64,000 bases of DNA from Thereva unica (Eukaryota; Arthropoda; Insecta; Diptera; Therevidae). Position 1 is the first letter of the stretch. The number at the start of each line of letters is the position of its first letter. The position numbers were made by a program, and so were the translations under genes. The notes under the pieces were generated by a model. That model did not search any database. It was not told the DNA's origin and worked only from the letters and a program-made list of their open reading frames with translations. Positions 23,201-38,200 of the stretch are shown piece by piece. The stretch is taken from contig OX465285.1 of the NCBI GenBank assembly GCA_949987705.1, forward strand, positions 2,418,001 to 2,482,000, in the 5' to 3' direction.

Positions 23201-26200
23201 ACCTGGGGACGGTCTGGGCTCACTCTTTTTTGACCTGAGGTTGGAGACATTGACATCATTGGTAGAGCATCAAGAGCTGTATAGGAAAGCCTTCACCCAG
23301 ATTGAACGATGTACCAACTAGTTATCTTACCCGATCCATGAATCCAGTAATGAGATCAAGCTCTTTTTGTCTCCATATTCTGCGAGTTTCTTTCGTGTGA
23401 CTACTAAATGTCTCATAGAAAGGCTCTGGAACCTGATCGCTTGGCCAAGGAGCTAACTAGAGGCCATAGAAGAAAAGATAGCACCCTAGCTGGTGCCATC
23501 CCTTCGAGATTGTCAATACTACTGACAATTCTTCGAGTTAATCCGCGTACATTCCTTAACTACCCAACAATTCCTTTATGACTTTATGTTATCTTGTTCA
23601 ATACTAAATATTGGTGCCCTCATAAAAATAAATCCTATTCAAATACTACTCAATCGTAAAATAAATATCGGTAAGTCAATTTATCATAAATATTTATTTA
23701 TTTAATTTTTTTGCGTTTTGTGTAAAGAGTGTAGTTTTACGTTTTGTGTAAATTTTTTTATGTGATATTATTTCCAAACCGAGTGTATCCAAAACCATAT
23801 CTAAATGGGATTTTTACGATTCATTTTGTGCACACTGTTCACTGACTGCAAATTACCCCGGGCAGCAATGTGGTATTGGTCTCCTCATTGAAGGCGGCAT
23901 TAACCGAATTCCAATCGGTTTGAAACTTTGTTGCACATTGATGATAGGAAATTTTCACTTACACAATAACGAATACAACAAAAACAATGAACGAAAGATA
24001 TGAGGAACAATAACAATTAAAAAGAAGAAGAAGAAAGAAATGAAATTCTTTTATGGTAATGTTTTTTCTTCAAGTATTTTAGTGTGTGCAGTTTTAAGTG
24101 TTCCAACTAGGAATTTAATGGCAGAAGCAAAAGGTCATGTTTGTAGTTTGTTGCTAGTTGTATGAATGTCAATGGATCGACGGAGTAGTAGATCTTGTCT
24201 GATTAGTTTTAAAAAGAGTTTGCGAAATTTTTAAGTAGTGAAAACAAAACTGCTAAACTTTCTTTTGTAACATTTCATTGTGAAGTTACAAGTAATTATT
24301 TTCAGCTGGTTCTTTCGAGAGTTACAAACACACAATTAGACATGATCCGTCAAACTCGTATAGACTGATCCATTAAAGATGTAATCTTTATAGAAATTCG
24401 TATGGTAAATACATTTAGTACGTATACATGAGAAATCGAAGCCGGCTTCAAGCCAGCTTGGATCCCAGAAAAATCCATGTATACCTAGATCGAATCCAAA
24501 TAGGATCCAACCGATTCGATCCAACATTTGGTGCTGGATCGAATCGAAATTTCGGCGTAGAGACGCGAATCCAAAAATCGGGAGGCTGACATATTTTTCA
24601 TTAAACATTAAAAATTGCTGTAAAACATTAAAATAACTACCACAAGCACTTAATAATATTTTTTCGCTTTTCGGCATTTTTATTTGTCAGAAAGCCCAGA
24701 GAAAAACGATAAACTATAAATTTGTAGGTTATGTTCATTTCTTTTCGATTACGTCTGAATCCATTTATAATTCGATCCGATGATGTCAAATACGCAGATC
24801 CACTTTCAATCTTTCGATCTCTGGATCGTTCGATTTGCTCATGTATACGTGGTAATTGTTTGAATTTCGAAGGAAGAGATTATGATTGGCTTGAGGAAAG
24901 TGTTGCCTCCAGTTCGACTGAGTCGGGAGATCACTTTCCAGTTTTCCAGAACCCTAGAGTGAGCTGGCTGGCATTAGCTGAAGCCGGGAATTTGCACGGG
25001 AAGTCTTTCTTTCTCGTTTGTCTCCCCGCAGCTATGGCAAACAGACGTTGTACGGGGTGCAGCGTGGTATCCTATGGGCCGATGTCCCGTGATGATTGCG
25101 TGGCAATATCTCGTCGGGGTCTGTTTAGGAGACTCATTGTTTTGCCTTTGCCGCAATGTTGTTAGAGATAGTGCAGGTTTCCAGTGCTCTCTACTTTAGG
25201 TAAACTAGCAGCAGGTGGTAATCAAAAATTGTATTTTTGACTCCGCTTATTGGGCTACCAACCATTTCGATCTCTGAGCCACGGAGAGACTCCGCTTTTT
25301 TTTATGTGTAAGTCTAAGCTCAAGTGTCACAAGTTGTACTACAAGTCCGTCAGCCAATGAGTTGGAGGGGACCACGCCAGCCACGCTAAGGCGGTATTCG
25401 GGGCCCCTGCCTAGAGATACGAGTTAATTTCGAGGCGGGACCAAATGTAGGATTTGTAGATTATAGCCCTGGCGATTTGGAATTTGTGATTGCTCCAACG
25501 CAGATCTTCGGTTAATGTTATGCCTAGGACATTGAGCGATGGTTCTGCCATCAGTTCTAGACTGTTCACTGAAACGAAACGAATTCAGGAGCGTTCTCTT
25601 AGAAAAAATACAGTATTTCGATTTCCATGCGTTGAATTCGACACGATTCTCGGGGCCCCAATCTAGAATCAGATTTATCACGATCATGCAGATAAGGTCT
25701 GGTAAGTGCTTGTCTTGCTCGAAGCTACACGAGTAACGCAGAGTACTGGCGTCAACAGAGCTGGGAAGTGAGTTGGATGGGTTTGAGAGCAGGTCATTTG
25801 TAAAAACTAGGAAGAGAACTGGTGATAAAATTGAGCCCTGGGGAACACCTGCAAAGACGGCGTGGGGATTAGATTCGACGTTGTCCAATACTACCTTGAT
25901 TGAACGGTCAGAAAGGAAACTCTCAATCCAATTCTTTAGAGGAAAATCAATACCAATAGCTTGGAGTTTAGCCAATAGAGCCAGGTGCCATACTCTATCA
26001 AACGCCTAGGAGATATCGAGAGAAACCAGGCGGGATTCACCAAAACGATGAATGCTTTGATAGAGGAGCTCAGTTAGGCATACAAGAAGATCATCAGTAG
26101 ATCTTTTAGATCTCAAGCCGTACTGTTTGTCGTCCAATATTTGGTTGCTTTCAAGATACCCCATAAGCTTTCTGCTTATTATTGTCTCCATGATTTCGGA

Positions 26201-29200
26201 GAGAATAGAAGTGATTGCTATTGGGCGGTAGTTATAGGGGTCGCTAGAGCCATCTTTTTTCGGTATAGGCTGAACATGGGCCAGTTTCCAGGAGTCAGGG
26301 AAAACTCCGAAGAAGTATGAAAGGGCGTAAAGTTTGCGGAGGATGCTAGGCAGTATCGGGCTTGGCTAGGTAGTCGACTGTCCCGTTCCCATCTATATTC
26401 TATGTCCGAAAACCCAGACAAGAGTCGAGTTGTGATTTCTACTTAGCCTATCTACCTCATTTCTGCATCTCTCTACTGGTTTGGAGCGCTTCATGCTTCT
26501 GTATAGGTTCTCGCTCTTAGGAACTGACCGAACTTCTTCCAGCCCGACTTTCTTGGGTTTATATACGGTTGAGAAGCTTCAACCTGCAGTGTATCCATAG
26601 GTGATCCGAAAGGAACATTTGATCTGTCTTCCTCCAGTTTTCTACTTGTAATTTTTCGTGTCCGTAGCCAGCATGATGTCCAACACCTTCTCACAACGTT
26701 GGATTTTCTCCGTGGTTGAGAATAAGAGGGTTGGGATGTTGCCCCGGTTACACGGTCTAATTGGGGCATATAGGAAGCTACGATTCCGTCTATGAATATA
26801 GTCTATATGATTTCAGAGCCTTTCGTTAAGAGATTGCCATGCGTGTTTGTGAATACACTTTTTTGGGAAATATGACTATCATGTGCGATAACATGTTATC
26901 CGTTATTGTTTGATATTTCGGGGAGACTTTCCTTTATAATGGTCGGTCTGTATCAGTTCGCCCTTCCAGTTCGCCCTGTACCCCTTTCTCTCCTGACTCT
27001 GCATGTGCGTTTATGATTGATAGGGCGCGGAATTTCGTTCGGAGTTGCATTGAACATAGTCGTACGCTTACTGGTTCGAGTTCCAGAACCAAGTCCCACT
27101 TGGGTATATTATGAATCCTACTCCTTAGTGATGCTCCTTTTTGCAGCTGTAGAATATACTGTAGTTACCAAGAACAACTGCACCGTCTCCTATCACGGAT
27201 ATTTTAATTTTGTAATATGTTTACTTAATCGGCCAATGATTTAACTGCTGCAGTTCTGTCCAAACTCATACGTGTTCCCTGTTAAATAATTTAGTAGTTT
27301 CAGATCTTTCTCAAGATAAGGACGTTGTTTCATCCGCTTTAGTATTATTGCACTACAAATGATACTGATGAATCTAAATCCGATGTTGTTCCCTTTAACG
27401 TCTCGATGATTCGAGGAAGCAAGAGTCACTAGCCACTCCAATTTACACCCTACTTGTAAAACATCTGATTAATCAACATATAACATTTAGGAAAAGACAA
27501 ATAACAGAAAAAAACGAGGAAAACAGCGAAAATAAATCAAAACAGAATGAAAACTTTTACAATGATTAAAACCGACCGAAATATATGTACATAAATCTTC
27601 ACAATAAACTCGTGCTATATTTTCCTCTTCAGCGACATACTCGCCTAGTATATACGACAAACAGTAGCAGCATAAATACTATGCTGCTCATATCTTTGGT
27701 GGATGGAAATTTTAACACAGATAACACCATTTCACGAATCCCACGCTAGATCCACTCGGTGCTGGCTGTTATCCTCTATATAGAAGAGTCTAGCTTACAC
27801 CGCGCGACCAGAGATATACGAGTGCTTCGGCGAGGCAAACCGTGCAAAAGTTTAATCAGATAATTCCTTTCGTGTAATTAACATAGGCGTACATTACGCC
27901 AAGTGCTTGCTACTTTACTTCGGAGCACAGAGTAAATCTAAAGGAACTAAAAAGGAAGGAGAGAGCCTCGTAAGATGAGAGAGAGAGTGTGGGAACGAAG
28001 GACGAGGGATTAGACGGGGGTTTCCCTACGATATCTAAAATGATTTATATCCAGTTTTGTATGAAATGAAAAAAAAAACGGGAAAAATAAGATGATGGCA
28101 GAAAAAAAATATGTACTTCGAATTTCTGTATCCTTCTCTTCTTCAACTCTAGCACAGGCAAGCAGCAGGAGGAAATTTTCGGGGAATTGTTGTTGGTGAA
28201 GCTGAAGTCACAGAGGGGGGAAAATACTAGAGACGACAGAAAAAAAAACATTAAAATCCCATAAACACGGAGAAAGGAAAGAAAATTCTTAAATTCCACA
28301 TTTACACAGAAAGGAGAAAGAATATAACAAAAAATTTCGGCTGTTACTTCTTGCAATACAACAATCCCTTAAGGATCCTTGCACAGGAAACCTCTCGAAG
28401 GGTAACAATTCGAATGTTAATCTCTGTATAACTATCACTGATACGGACGACGACGATGACTACGACTTTAATAAAACAAGAAAAAAGAAAGAGGTATTCG
28501 CGTTCTAATTACGAACGCTCTGCTTTTTTCCCCTTGTCAAGAATTTAATAATAAAGAAGCCACCCTTGTTTCTCACACCCCCCAAAAACCCAACATAAAC
28601 GGGGTCCAGGATTCCTGGATAAAAACGGAGAGAACCTATGAATGTTTTTTTTTCTTGTTCGTTTCGTTTTGTTTGCGCGCTTGTAGGTGAATGTGCGCCA
28701 AACATTTTTTGAAGAAATTTAAAGAATTTTTTAATTTCTATTAAAAGAATTTTCACAATCCCTTAATTTATGGATTTTGGTTGGTGGAGAGAGTTGGGGT
28801 TTTTCTTTTTGTTTTTGGGTTGTAATTTTTTATTAGTTTGATGAATTTCACAAGGACATAAGGCGACTCCCTTCATCTACTCAACACCATAGGCGGGTGG
28901 TGGAGCAAGCTGTAATGCGCCTCCTCCACCTCCATTACGCCAAGGCTGATTTAGCAGTGCTTGAAGAAATGTTAATCTTCGACAACCTGGATGTCGCTCT
29001 AATCCAATAGGTATCAGTGGCCAAGAAAGTGGTCGGTGCTAATGCTGGCAGACTGTTCGACATTGCACTCTATACGAAGAAAATAGATTGTCAACAGTAT
29101 AAAGGGCTTTTCCTGAGACTCTAGTCTTTCACATAAAAAAAAAAAAAAAAAAAAAAAAAGACTGATCTCCTCCCGGGCAGCACTGCTGAATGAGAAAAGG

Positions 29201-32200
29201 TTAACCTGTCTAGGTCTTTCGCAGTTCATCTCCAGAGACGTGGGGGAGGCGGAGGTAGTGCTGCCATGAAACGTAGGAATGCCCATGCTTGAACAGCCTC
29301 GGCCTAACTTCCTGGAGACAAGCCGGCCCATCGCTATCTTGGAGACTTGTGATGTGGAGGACTGCGCTACGAGGAACACGTCGGTCCCCCAACTAAGTAC
29401 TAACAACGTCCAATGCTGCTTGATCTACGCAATTGAACGAGAACCGGTCTACCGAGTATGCTAATGGCACCCTTTATGGTCAGCAATATATTTGCCCGTT
29501 TTCTTCTTCCTACACAATTTCTTAAAGCTTCAATTTTGCTCCCTCTAGTGTCTGTTTCAAGGCTAAGGAAGGACTAGCACTAAGAAAGGACTAGCCTTAT
29601 TCTTACTCACCGTACCAACCGTTTCTAATGTGATTAGGCAAGTGGTGTTTGATTTGCCTCTTACCAGCATATTCGTCAGATTCAGTATACTGAACTGGCA
29701 CGTCTCAAGTGAGCCAGCAATGTCTGCTCACGGAAATATAAGGTTAGACTTGAGATCTTCTGTCATATTCTCAAAAGGATTTAGGGTTCCTCGGCAGACT
29801 AACTGGGAGGCTTTATAGCACAGCCCTCAGATTATGAGTCGATCTCGTTTTTGCCCAACGGTCCTACAATAGTAACAGAGGCCGGGCAAACAGGATTTTC
29901 ACTGCGAGTAAGATGGGCCATTGGCATCTTCAAGCTCTTCAAGGCTGCTGGAAAGAACCAGATCTTTTCGGCTCTCCATCAGAGAGTCTCGGAAGCGATC
30001 TTTCCAATCATGTTGCCATTATTCTGGAGTAGCTTTGTAGCCCATATTCCGCTGGAAAGAGGCCAATGTTCGCTGAATAATCTTAATCATCCAAGCAGAA
30101 CATATGCTTTGCAACTGTGAGGCTACAGCAATGAGGCGATTGAATCTCCTCCATAGCATGTACATGAATCCCAAATCAATTTTAAGCTTTAACCTGCAAA
30201 ATTTCTAAAGACGTGCTTGACACAATAAACCAAATAAAATAGGTCACAGTACCCCCTAAGGCGCCCCCTAAAAATGAATAAAGCTATAGGTATAAAAAAG
30301 GGTTTGGTAAAACTAAGTGTGAGACTTACCTCTTAAAGCTTTCATATGCGCAACAGCCATTCTTAGTATTGTTAGCTTGTCCGGTTTTCTGGCTAATGCA
30401 CTACATGTGGGCACCATATCGGACAGTTCGGTAATGTAGGCAGTCATCTTATTCCTTCGTCTCCTTTCAATTTCACAGTGATTCTCTCTACTGCAAGTGT
30501 TAAAAAATACATAGAATTTGTTGTTAGATTTGTTTTAAATTAATGTTTAAGTGAAATTTGAAATTAAAATATAAAAACGGAAGTAAATAAGTGGATCAAG
30601 GCTTGTGAGAAAGAAGATTCTTAAATTCCGTTCTAGTGGAAAGACATTTAAACATCATTTGGCCTTACAATGCAAAGAAATCTGCAAGTTGATGGTAGAT
30701 TTTCCAATATAATGCCTCACCTCTTATTTACAATCTCCTACTCTAACCCTCAGGTGGTGTTCCTGACTTTAAATGGTAGCTATGTAGTCAAGTTCAAGGG
30801 AGAGGGGTAAAAGGAATGTAGTATATGAAACATAGGTAGCATATCCCTCAAAGCCTAAACTCCACATCAATCATACAGAATTCTCAATTTCATCAATCAT
30901 ACAGAGTCTCAATCGCCACGTTCTTCCCAAGGATTGTGGTCGGAAAAACAGTCGCTGCAACTATTAGAGTTAATAAGATTTATCCGCGTCCGAATGTTTT
31001 CTTTAAGGCTTTAGTTTTGCTCATACGTAAGTCAAGCAGCGTTGGACGTTGTTAGTACTAAGTTGAGGACCGCTTTGAAAAAAGGCACTTGCGTTTGGAA
31101 GGACGACAAAGCAATTGCAGAGGTGAACACAAATATAAAACTTGTGACACCGCTACTGTTAATATTTCGCACATATCCACGCCGTAATTCTGTCTCGGCC
31201 CCTTTTTATCACTTTAAAGCGGGTGGAAAGTTTTGGGAATAGAATTTTGTTTTTGGGAAGTGAGAGGAGAAAGTTTTAGAGCTTGACTAAGGTGCTGGCG
31301 CTTGGATTGTTTTTGATTATTCGAAAAAGCAACCAAGAAGGGAAAAATTCCGGATCCCCAGGAGGGATTGGGCCTGGTCGTTGCTGCCTGTTAGTCTGCA
31401 AATTGGTAGATACCAACCTTACTTTATCTGGTCTTTGTGTGGTGTTGTTGTTCTGTGGATATTGAATACAAGCTATACTCCAAACCAATTCCAAGTCGTC
31501 CAAAAGGTGAAGGAGAATGTCTTCCGTTATAACAAGTCGTTGCCTGCAAGGTCAAATATTTCCGGACGGCGGGAAGTCTATTAAGTCACATGGTGACGGG
31601 CAGGGTAGTGTCAGTTAAACACTGCCTAAGCCAGAGATCATTTCTGGGTGAACCAAAAGTGGTTAGTTGTTAAGTTGATTGCGGTTGCAACTTGTTTTAT
31701 TAATGATAGATCACTTATAGTACTTATTGCGTATTAAAAGAACACGTATTGGCACCAGGGCGGGGTTTTCTCTTACAGTTTTCGAATTTGTGCATGATAT
31801 GAGCCATCATAATTAAACTTGTTAACCTATTGGATATATGTTTTTTTTCCTCCTGAAGGCCTAAACAGTTAAATTTTTCCAGGATGGCTGGACGGGCTTT
31901 CCTCCAGGATTCTCATGTCATTGTTGTTGATTGTTGCAGGATCATCCTTCTCCAGGTATCCACAATGGAGCCCGATGCGGCCCAAATTTAGGCATTAAGG
32001 GGCATGAAGAACATCCTAGGTATAACTTTAGCTTAAGATCTGCGATGAAACTATCACATATTCCAAATCGCCAAGCAAGCATCATGATGCGTGGCATTTC
32101 TTAACAGGTCAAGCTCAAGTTCAAGTTCAAGGGAGTAGCCTGGGCTATAGTCTACAAATCCTATACTGACTATCGCTTTGAATACAATTTGTATATCTGG

Positions 32201-35200
32201 CCTGGCACTCGACACCGTCCAAAACCGGGCCAGCAAACTCCTTTTGTCATGCAAATGTTCCACCGAAAATAACACCCTTCTGAAAAAGACCACCTAACTT
32301 TCCCACAATGGAGGACTAGACTGCTCAGCACACTCCCTCAGTCTGTAGTCCTCTTTTTCGTGCATCGTGTGATCTTGAAGTTCGTTTAAACATATAACAA
32401 CTCGATTATGGAGCAACCTTCTGTAGTATGTATTTTCGAACTCGTACAAGATCTTAGAGCTCAAAAGTAAGGATTATGGCGCACTGAAAGTATAAAGGGT
32501 GATTGTTAAGCTAGTTTAAGCTAGAAAAAGGCTCTAAATGTAAATCCATTGAAGTCATTTGTCCGTATTATGTGCAGTGCTTAACTACATGTTCTGATGC
32601 TATGACTGGGAGTACTAGTACAGGTCTTTGTGCAACCATAATCAACCTCCAATAAGTCCTAAGTTATATGAAGTGTCTAGACTTGTCCAGAACTACTTTA
32701 AGCCACCTAATTATGGGATTCTGTTCGGACAAAGTAGTAATCCAATATTTTTACATGGTTTGTGTGCTTATAAATTTTTTTTTGTTTCAAAATTACCAGA
32801 GCATAGAAAACTAAATCCTTCAAATAATTCAATGAAGTTTTTTTGTCTCCTCTCTCTCAGTTACTATAATAGGATCCAGTCTCCAAGATATTGTCATCCA
32901 TATGTGTGAGTGGATAAATGATTTCTCTTAAAAGGGAAAAATATATCTTTAAACAAAAACGAAAAAAAAATACGAACAAATATCCTCTGATAGCTTCAGA
33001 TTACATCAGCTCCTTCTGTGTTTGGCGCCAAAAGATTTGCGATGCTGCCATTGAATCTTGGTTGATGCTCTTCTTTTCTGCCATTAACCCCCTTCTATAC
33101 CGCCCCACTGGTTCGGCATCACCATGGGCCATTATCCATTTTATTGTGTCTTTAAGAACTTTGTTACATTAAAGCGACGACAGATCCATATCGGTTGTGC
33201 TGGATAGAGCACATTTCATTTTGTGAACTCTTCATGTATTTTAACTATATAGAGATGCTCGTACATACATATAGTATATAGTATAGTGTTATAGAGGATC
33301 TAGAGATTGCTTCTTTCTATATATAAGTATATTTCGAGATACTCTCCACTGGTTTTCAAAGTCGGCTGCCTGGTAAAAGTCATAGTACCAGGTATAAAGA
33401 GACCATTGGTAGACCAATGTCGTTCTCTAGCTGGTGGCTGTGTGTACTGGAGATTTGTTGTGTACTGTATGGTGTATACATGGATTTAACATCGTGCCAT
33501 TTTTTTCTTCTTTTCTTATTTTTGTTAAATTTTTACATCTTTTCCACGTTGATTTATTTTTATAGTTTTTTTTTTTTGCTTTGTGGTTGGATGTTGGGTT
33601 AACCTGGAGTTTACCTGTAATTTTGTATGTTGTTGCAGTATTCCTTCCGACGTTTTTTTAAGAGATTTTTGTGTGATAACCCGTTATAAAAGAAAATACA
33701 ATCAACGGATAAAGGTGTGATTCTTTCACTTTTGAAAGTGTAAGGGGTCGTCCATAAATTACGTGAGGCGATTTTTCCGATTTTGGACCCCCCCCCCCTT
33801 TGTTAAGTTTCCGTGAGATTTGGCTCGACCCCCTCCCCCTACCTATCAACAAGAATTTCATTACGGCTACTATGCTATTTTCTGGCGTTCGCATAAACAT
33901 TTTGATGTAGAATTTAGCCATATTTTAAAGTAACCTTTCACACACAGGTCGACAGCAGCCGTGGCCTGAAAGTTATCGCCACACCTCTCCGGCCGCCTAC
34001 TGGATGGGGCCTGCAGTCCAAGAAAACTGAAAGAATCTTTATGAGTGGACAGTAGTGCTGCAATCGACCACTTCATACAACAATTTTTGAAATACTTGTA
34101 TGAAGAGGTCGGCTAAAACAACTTCATTTTCAAACAACTTCTATTCAGTCAAGCCGCGAATTTACCGCACGAATTACCGCCGTATCCAGTACGACCTGAA
34201 GGCGGTAACTAGGCGCGAATGCCATTAACACTCGCATTCGCACTTGGCCACGAGTGTTCGCGGCGTGAGTCTGGAGCCGCCTTGAGGCACAAACATATTA
34301 GCGCTAAGCGAGAGAATTTCCCATATATTTAATTTCTCCGCGCCGCCTGTCAGCAAATATGGTGGTCTGTGTATTTTAAAGATTTTTCCAGTCATCAATC
34401 TGTTTGTGCCTTTAAAGTTTTCGTTGAGACCATGCACTTGTATTAACAACCTGCTATGCTAAACTGTCGTCTTCGCTTGTGTGTCTGTAGGGAATAATGA
34501 CGTTACCTGCACGCCACGGCCTGTCAGGCAGATACCTGAAGTCCTCATCCCCCCAGTCAGACTGAGTATTGTATCGGAGTGAAGTTCTCAATACCAATAC
34601 TCATCCACAGCCTGTTTGGTGGATACCTGAAGTCTTCATATTTCAATCAAACTGAGTATTTTGTGGCCTTCATCAGGTAGTGACTGCCAACGTGGCCTGC
34701 CGGCGGCCTGTAAGTGAATGCGGGTCTTTACTGGAGAAACATGTTTTGCTTAATTTAACCAGTTTTCTAGAAATTTTACACTGTTTCTTGAAGAAGAAAA
34801 AATTAAGTGATATTTGCCGCGACCCCCCCTCTCCCCCACGTGAGATTTGGAGAGATTCGGCTCGAACCCCTCCCCCCAAACGCCTCACGTAATTAATGGA
34901 CGACCCCTAAGCTAAATGAATCCACAGTCTTCAATGTTGGCTTTCTATTGTACCCAAGACTTTGGTTTAGACATTTTCTTTAAAAGAAAGACCTAAACAA
35001 AATTTCTCATCCTCCAGTATTCCAGTCTCCCATAGCTAGAAGTTCCCATTCCTCTCGTACTAGATTGCTTCTCCAGAAAATCCATTCGAAAATAGACTTT
35101 TTACACTATGAAATGCACATCAAGAGGCCAGCAGAGGAGAGACCAACTATGCTAATAACGGATCGCAAGCGTATAGCTGATATAATCATACAACATAGAA

Positions 35201-38200
35201 CATATTTCGTTGTACACTCTCTGCATATTACTATCCCTACCTATATATAATCTATATGTAAGGTCTAAGGCTCCTACGCCTTCTGGTAACAACCGACTCT
35301 TCTACTTTTCCCACGGTAATAAAATCAGAGAGGGAGAGAGCGAGCGCGAAATTCAAAAAACCTCAACAGAGGCACCTCGCGGCACATTTTATCGGAGGCT
35401 CCAGAGATTCTGTGATGTTTTTGGTGTTTTTCCATTGCGCCTTCGCGCTGGCATATTATTGCGGTTCACCCTGCTAGACTTGAGGTAGTCTTCATGGTGC
35501 ATGGTGCATAGCTTGTGTGTAGCAGCAGCAAATAATAATGCCAAGATTTTCTTATTTATAGCAACAAAAATTGTTTTGAAACTTGCGCGAGCGTAATTTG
35601 TGTTAGGAGTATAGGATGAAAACTATTGGACGTGAATTAAAAATAACAATCTTCACCAATGCCAAACAGAAAAATTCATTATTATACAAAAACAGCAAAA
35701 ATAATTGATTGTGAATGAAAATTGACGAACTTTGTTGCATATTAATTGTGTGGGGGGAATTTTATTCGAAATGAAATTTTGTGAAGTATTTATGAGATTT
35801 TAAGTGAAAATCATATTTCAAATTCATATTTTACAAACAATACAAAATGTTCGGGTTTGAGATTGAATAAAATCTACTGTTAACACATTCTTGACGTTTA
35901 TTTTTGATTTTTTAAACAAGCTCTTAATTTCTGGAGAGGTATAACAGAATTTTATAAATATAACCAGCTACAATTTAAAAATACTTTGTTTTGTTCCAGT
36001 AGCATGTCAAGGTTCTACAGGAGGTGGTACGGTAGTGAATGAATAAATACCTCGATTTGAATTTTGATCCACGGTTAAATTGGAGGCTAAACATTGAAGA
36101 GAATACAAAGCAAGCTAGCATAGCTTTCTATGACAATAAGTAGATCTTCGGCAAGAGAAGAGAAGAACAGGCATTGTGGCTTAAGACCGACAAGATCTAC
36201 TGGCGACCTCCACTGAATTTTTAACCAAGCATTTCAAATAAAGCATCGATCGCTTTGGTGAGTCTGCGCTAGTTGCTCTAGATATTCTCAAGGCTTTCGA
36301 CCGAGGGCACTGTGTTGTGTTGATAAACTCCAAGCTATTGAGATAGCGTCAATGACCTCCAAGAATGCGTGACCAGCCGCTCACGCGGGTTCATTCTTTA
36401 CACTGCATTCTAAAACGAAGCAGACAGTCGTCCTCCCTTTCTTAATATAGTCGCTGCTGCCCATTCCCTTTCTTACTAACTAGTCTTTCTTTGGGTGAGA
36501 GACTGGGTGAGACTTAAAAAAAAAACACAAAACCGGGCACTGGGCCACGACAAAACCTGACCCTGTGTGGGCCTGGATAAACTTGTAGTCTAGAGCTTTA
36601 GAATTGATGTATCATCATGCCCTTGTGATATCGTTCCAGTCGCACTTAGCCGACAGGACCTACCAGGTTCTATTCCGCGGAACCAAGTCTAGAAACATTG
36701 AAGCGTCCTCTGGTGACCCGCAAGGCAGTCACCTTGGTCCTCTTCTTTTTATTTTATCAATTGATGACATTGTTGCCTTGTTCAAGAACTGTAAAATCCT
36801 TATTTACGCTGATGACATTAAACTCTACCGTCACATAAGTAGGGAACAGTCGAGTCGGTTCAAAGGAAGTGTGTCCATATCGTACTCAGTCACCTCCTTT
36901 GCGATGACCCACTTATCCTTCTGCCAGACTTAAATTACTCAACTTAAGCCCCCTACATAAGCGTCGTGATGTTGCTGACATTATATTCCTTCATCCGTTA
37001 CGGAATGACAAGACGGACTCAGGTTTCCTGCGAAGCCATACGGCATTTAGAGTGAGTGATTACAGCTTGAGGGTGTACCTCTCTTGTTTTTAGCATGCTT
37101 AGAAGTGAAGTGGCCCTCAAAAAGAATCTTTTTAATGTGGCGTGACTCCTTGGTGTGCACCACTCTTTCTTTGTTGTTGCACGTTTGTTTGTTAGAGTGT
37201 TTTGTACTCTTCTGTGTTAGAAGGGTAATTCTATTCTTCCGTGTGGGCAAAGTTCACAACAGCTGATGACGTCAGAGACAGGACTGTCGTGACAAAGTGT
37301 CCTCATACCTACTGTCTCGGAAACTGTGCTGCACTGCTGGAAGTGCGACTAAACCCTCGATCGGAGGCGATAGGTACATACTCCTGGCAAGGTCATGTCT
37401 ATACAAGGAGTACTAGCTCAGAAGGAGAGAAGAAAACTCGTTTAGGAAAAATTACCCCAAACCAAGGTGGGTCAAGGAGGTGCTTTGGTCACAAATCCGA
37501 ACTCTGGATACCTGGCACTCTGACAAAGTTTTATAATTGAGTGGATAAATGCCCAACATTTCTTCTACCTAGAGCATAAGAAGAAGACTCTGGTCACTGG
37601 TTGTGTAAGAACTTTTCACCAAACTGCACGAGTCTGGTTTCGATGTAATGGGTTATGCAGATGATCTTGCCATTACAGAGATCATGTAGTAGAGCTTATC
37701 GATCAACCCAAATAATGGTTTAAGATCAAACGACCTGATTACAACAAGCAGTGATCATGCGACCTCCTGATCATGCCATAGAAAGACATTCCCAAAATTG
37801 TGTCGACCATCACAGGGCGCTGATCTATTGGGAAACATGCGATCACATTGACAGTTCCATACAGCATCCACTATTGTAGCCCAATAAACCAGAGCCCTAA
37901 AGAAAAGCAATTCCCACTATCTGTTCTTTAGAATAGTTCGACCCTGGCTAGGATCCGTCATCGTGCACTTGGAAACCTTTTCTTATAGGATTTGGAAGAG
38001 TTTTTGAAGTTTAAAATAGGAGATACGATCGGTTACCTGAATATGACAGCCCGATTGATCGAAATTCACACCATGCATCGCGGGATAGTGGCAGAGAATG
38101 CAGTTTTCTAGGCCAGGTTTAGATCTTCAGTATTTAGTTCAGTATTTCATCCGAGTTGGATCGAAAGGGGTCCGATCAGAGTACAAAACACGATACCCGA

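Noticed and set aside
29345..29466. Functional 5S rRNA genes
   Set aside because: All five copies carry many substitutions, some are truncated, and they are dispersed in both orientations, not arranged in a tandem array.
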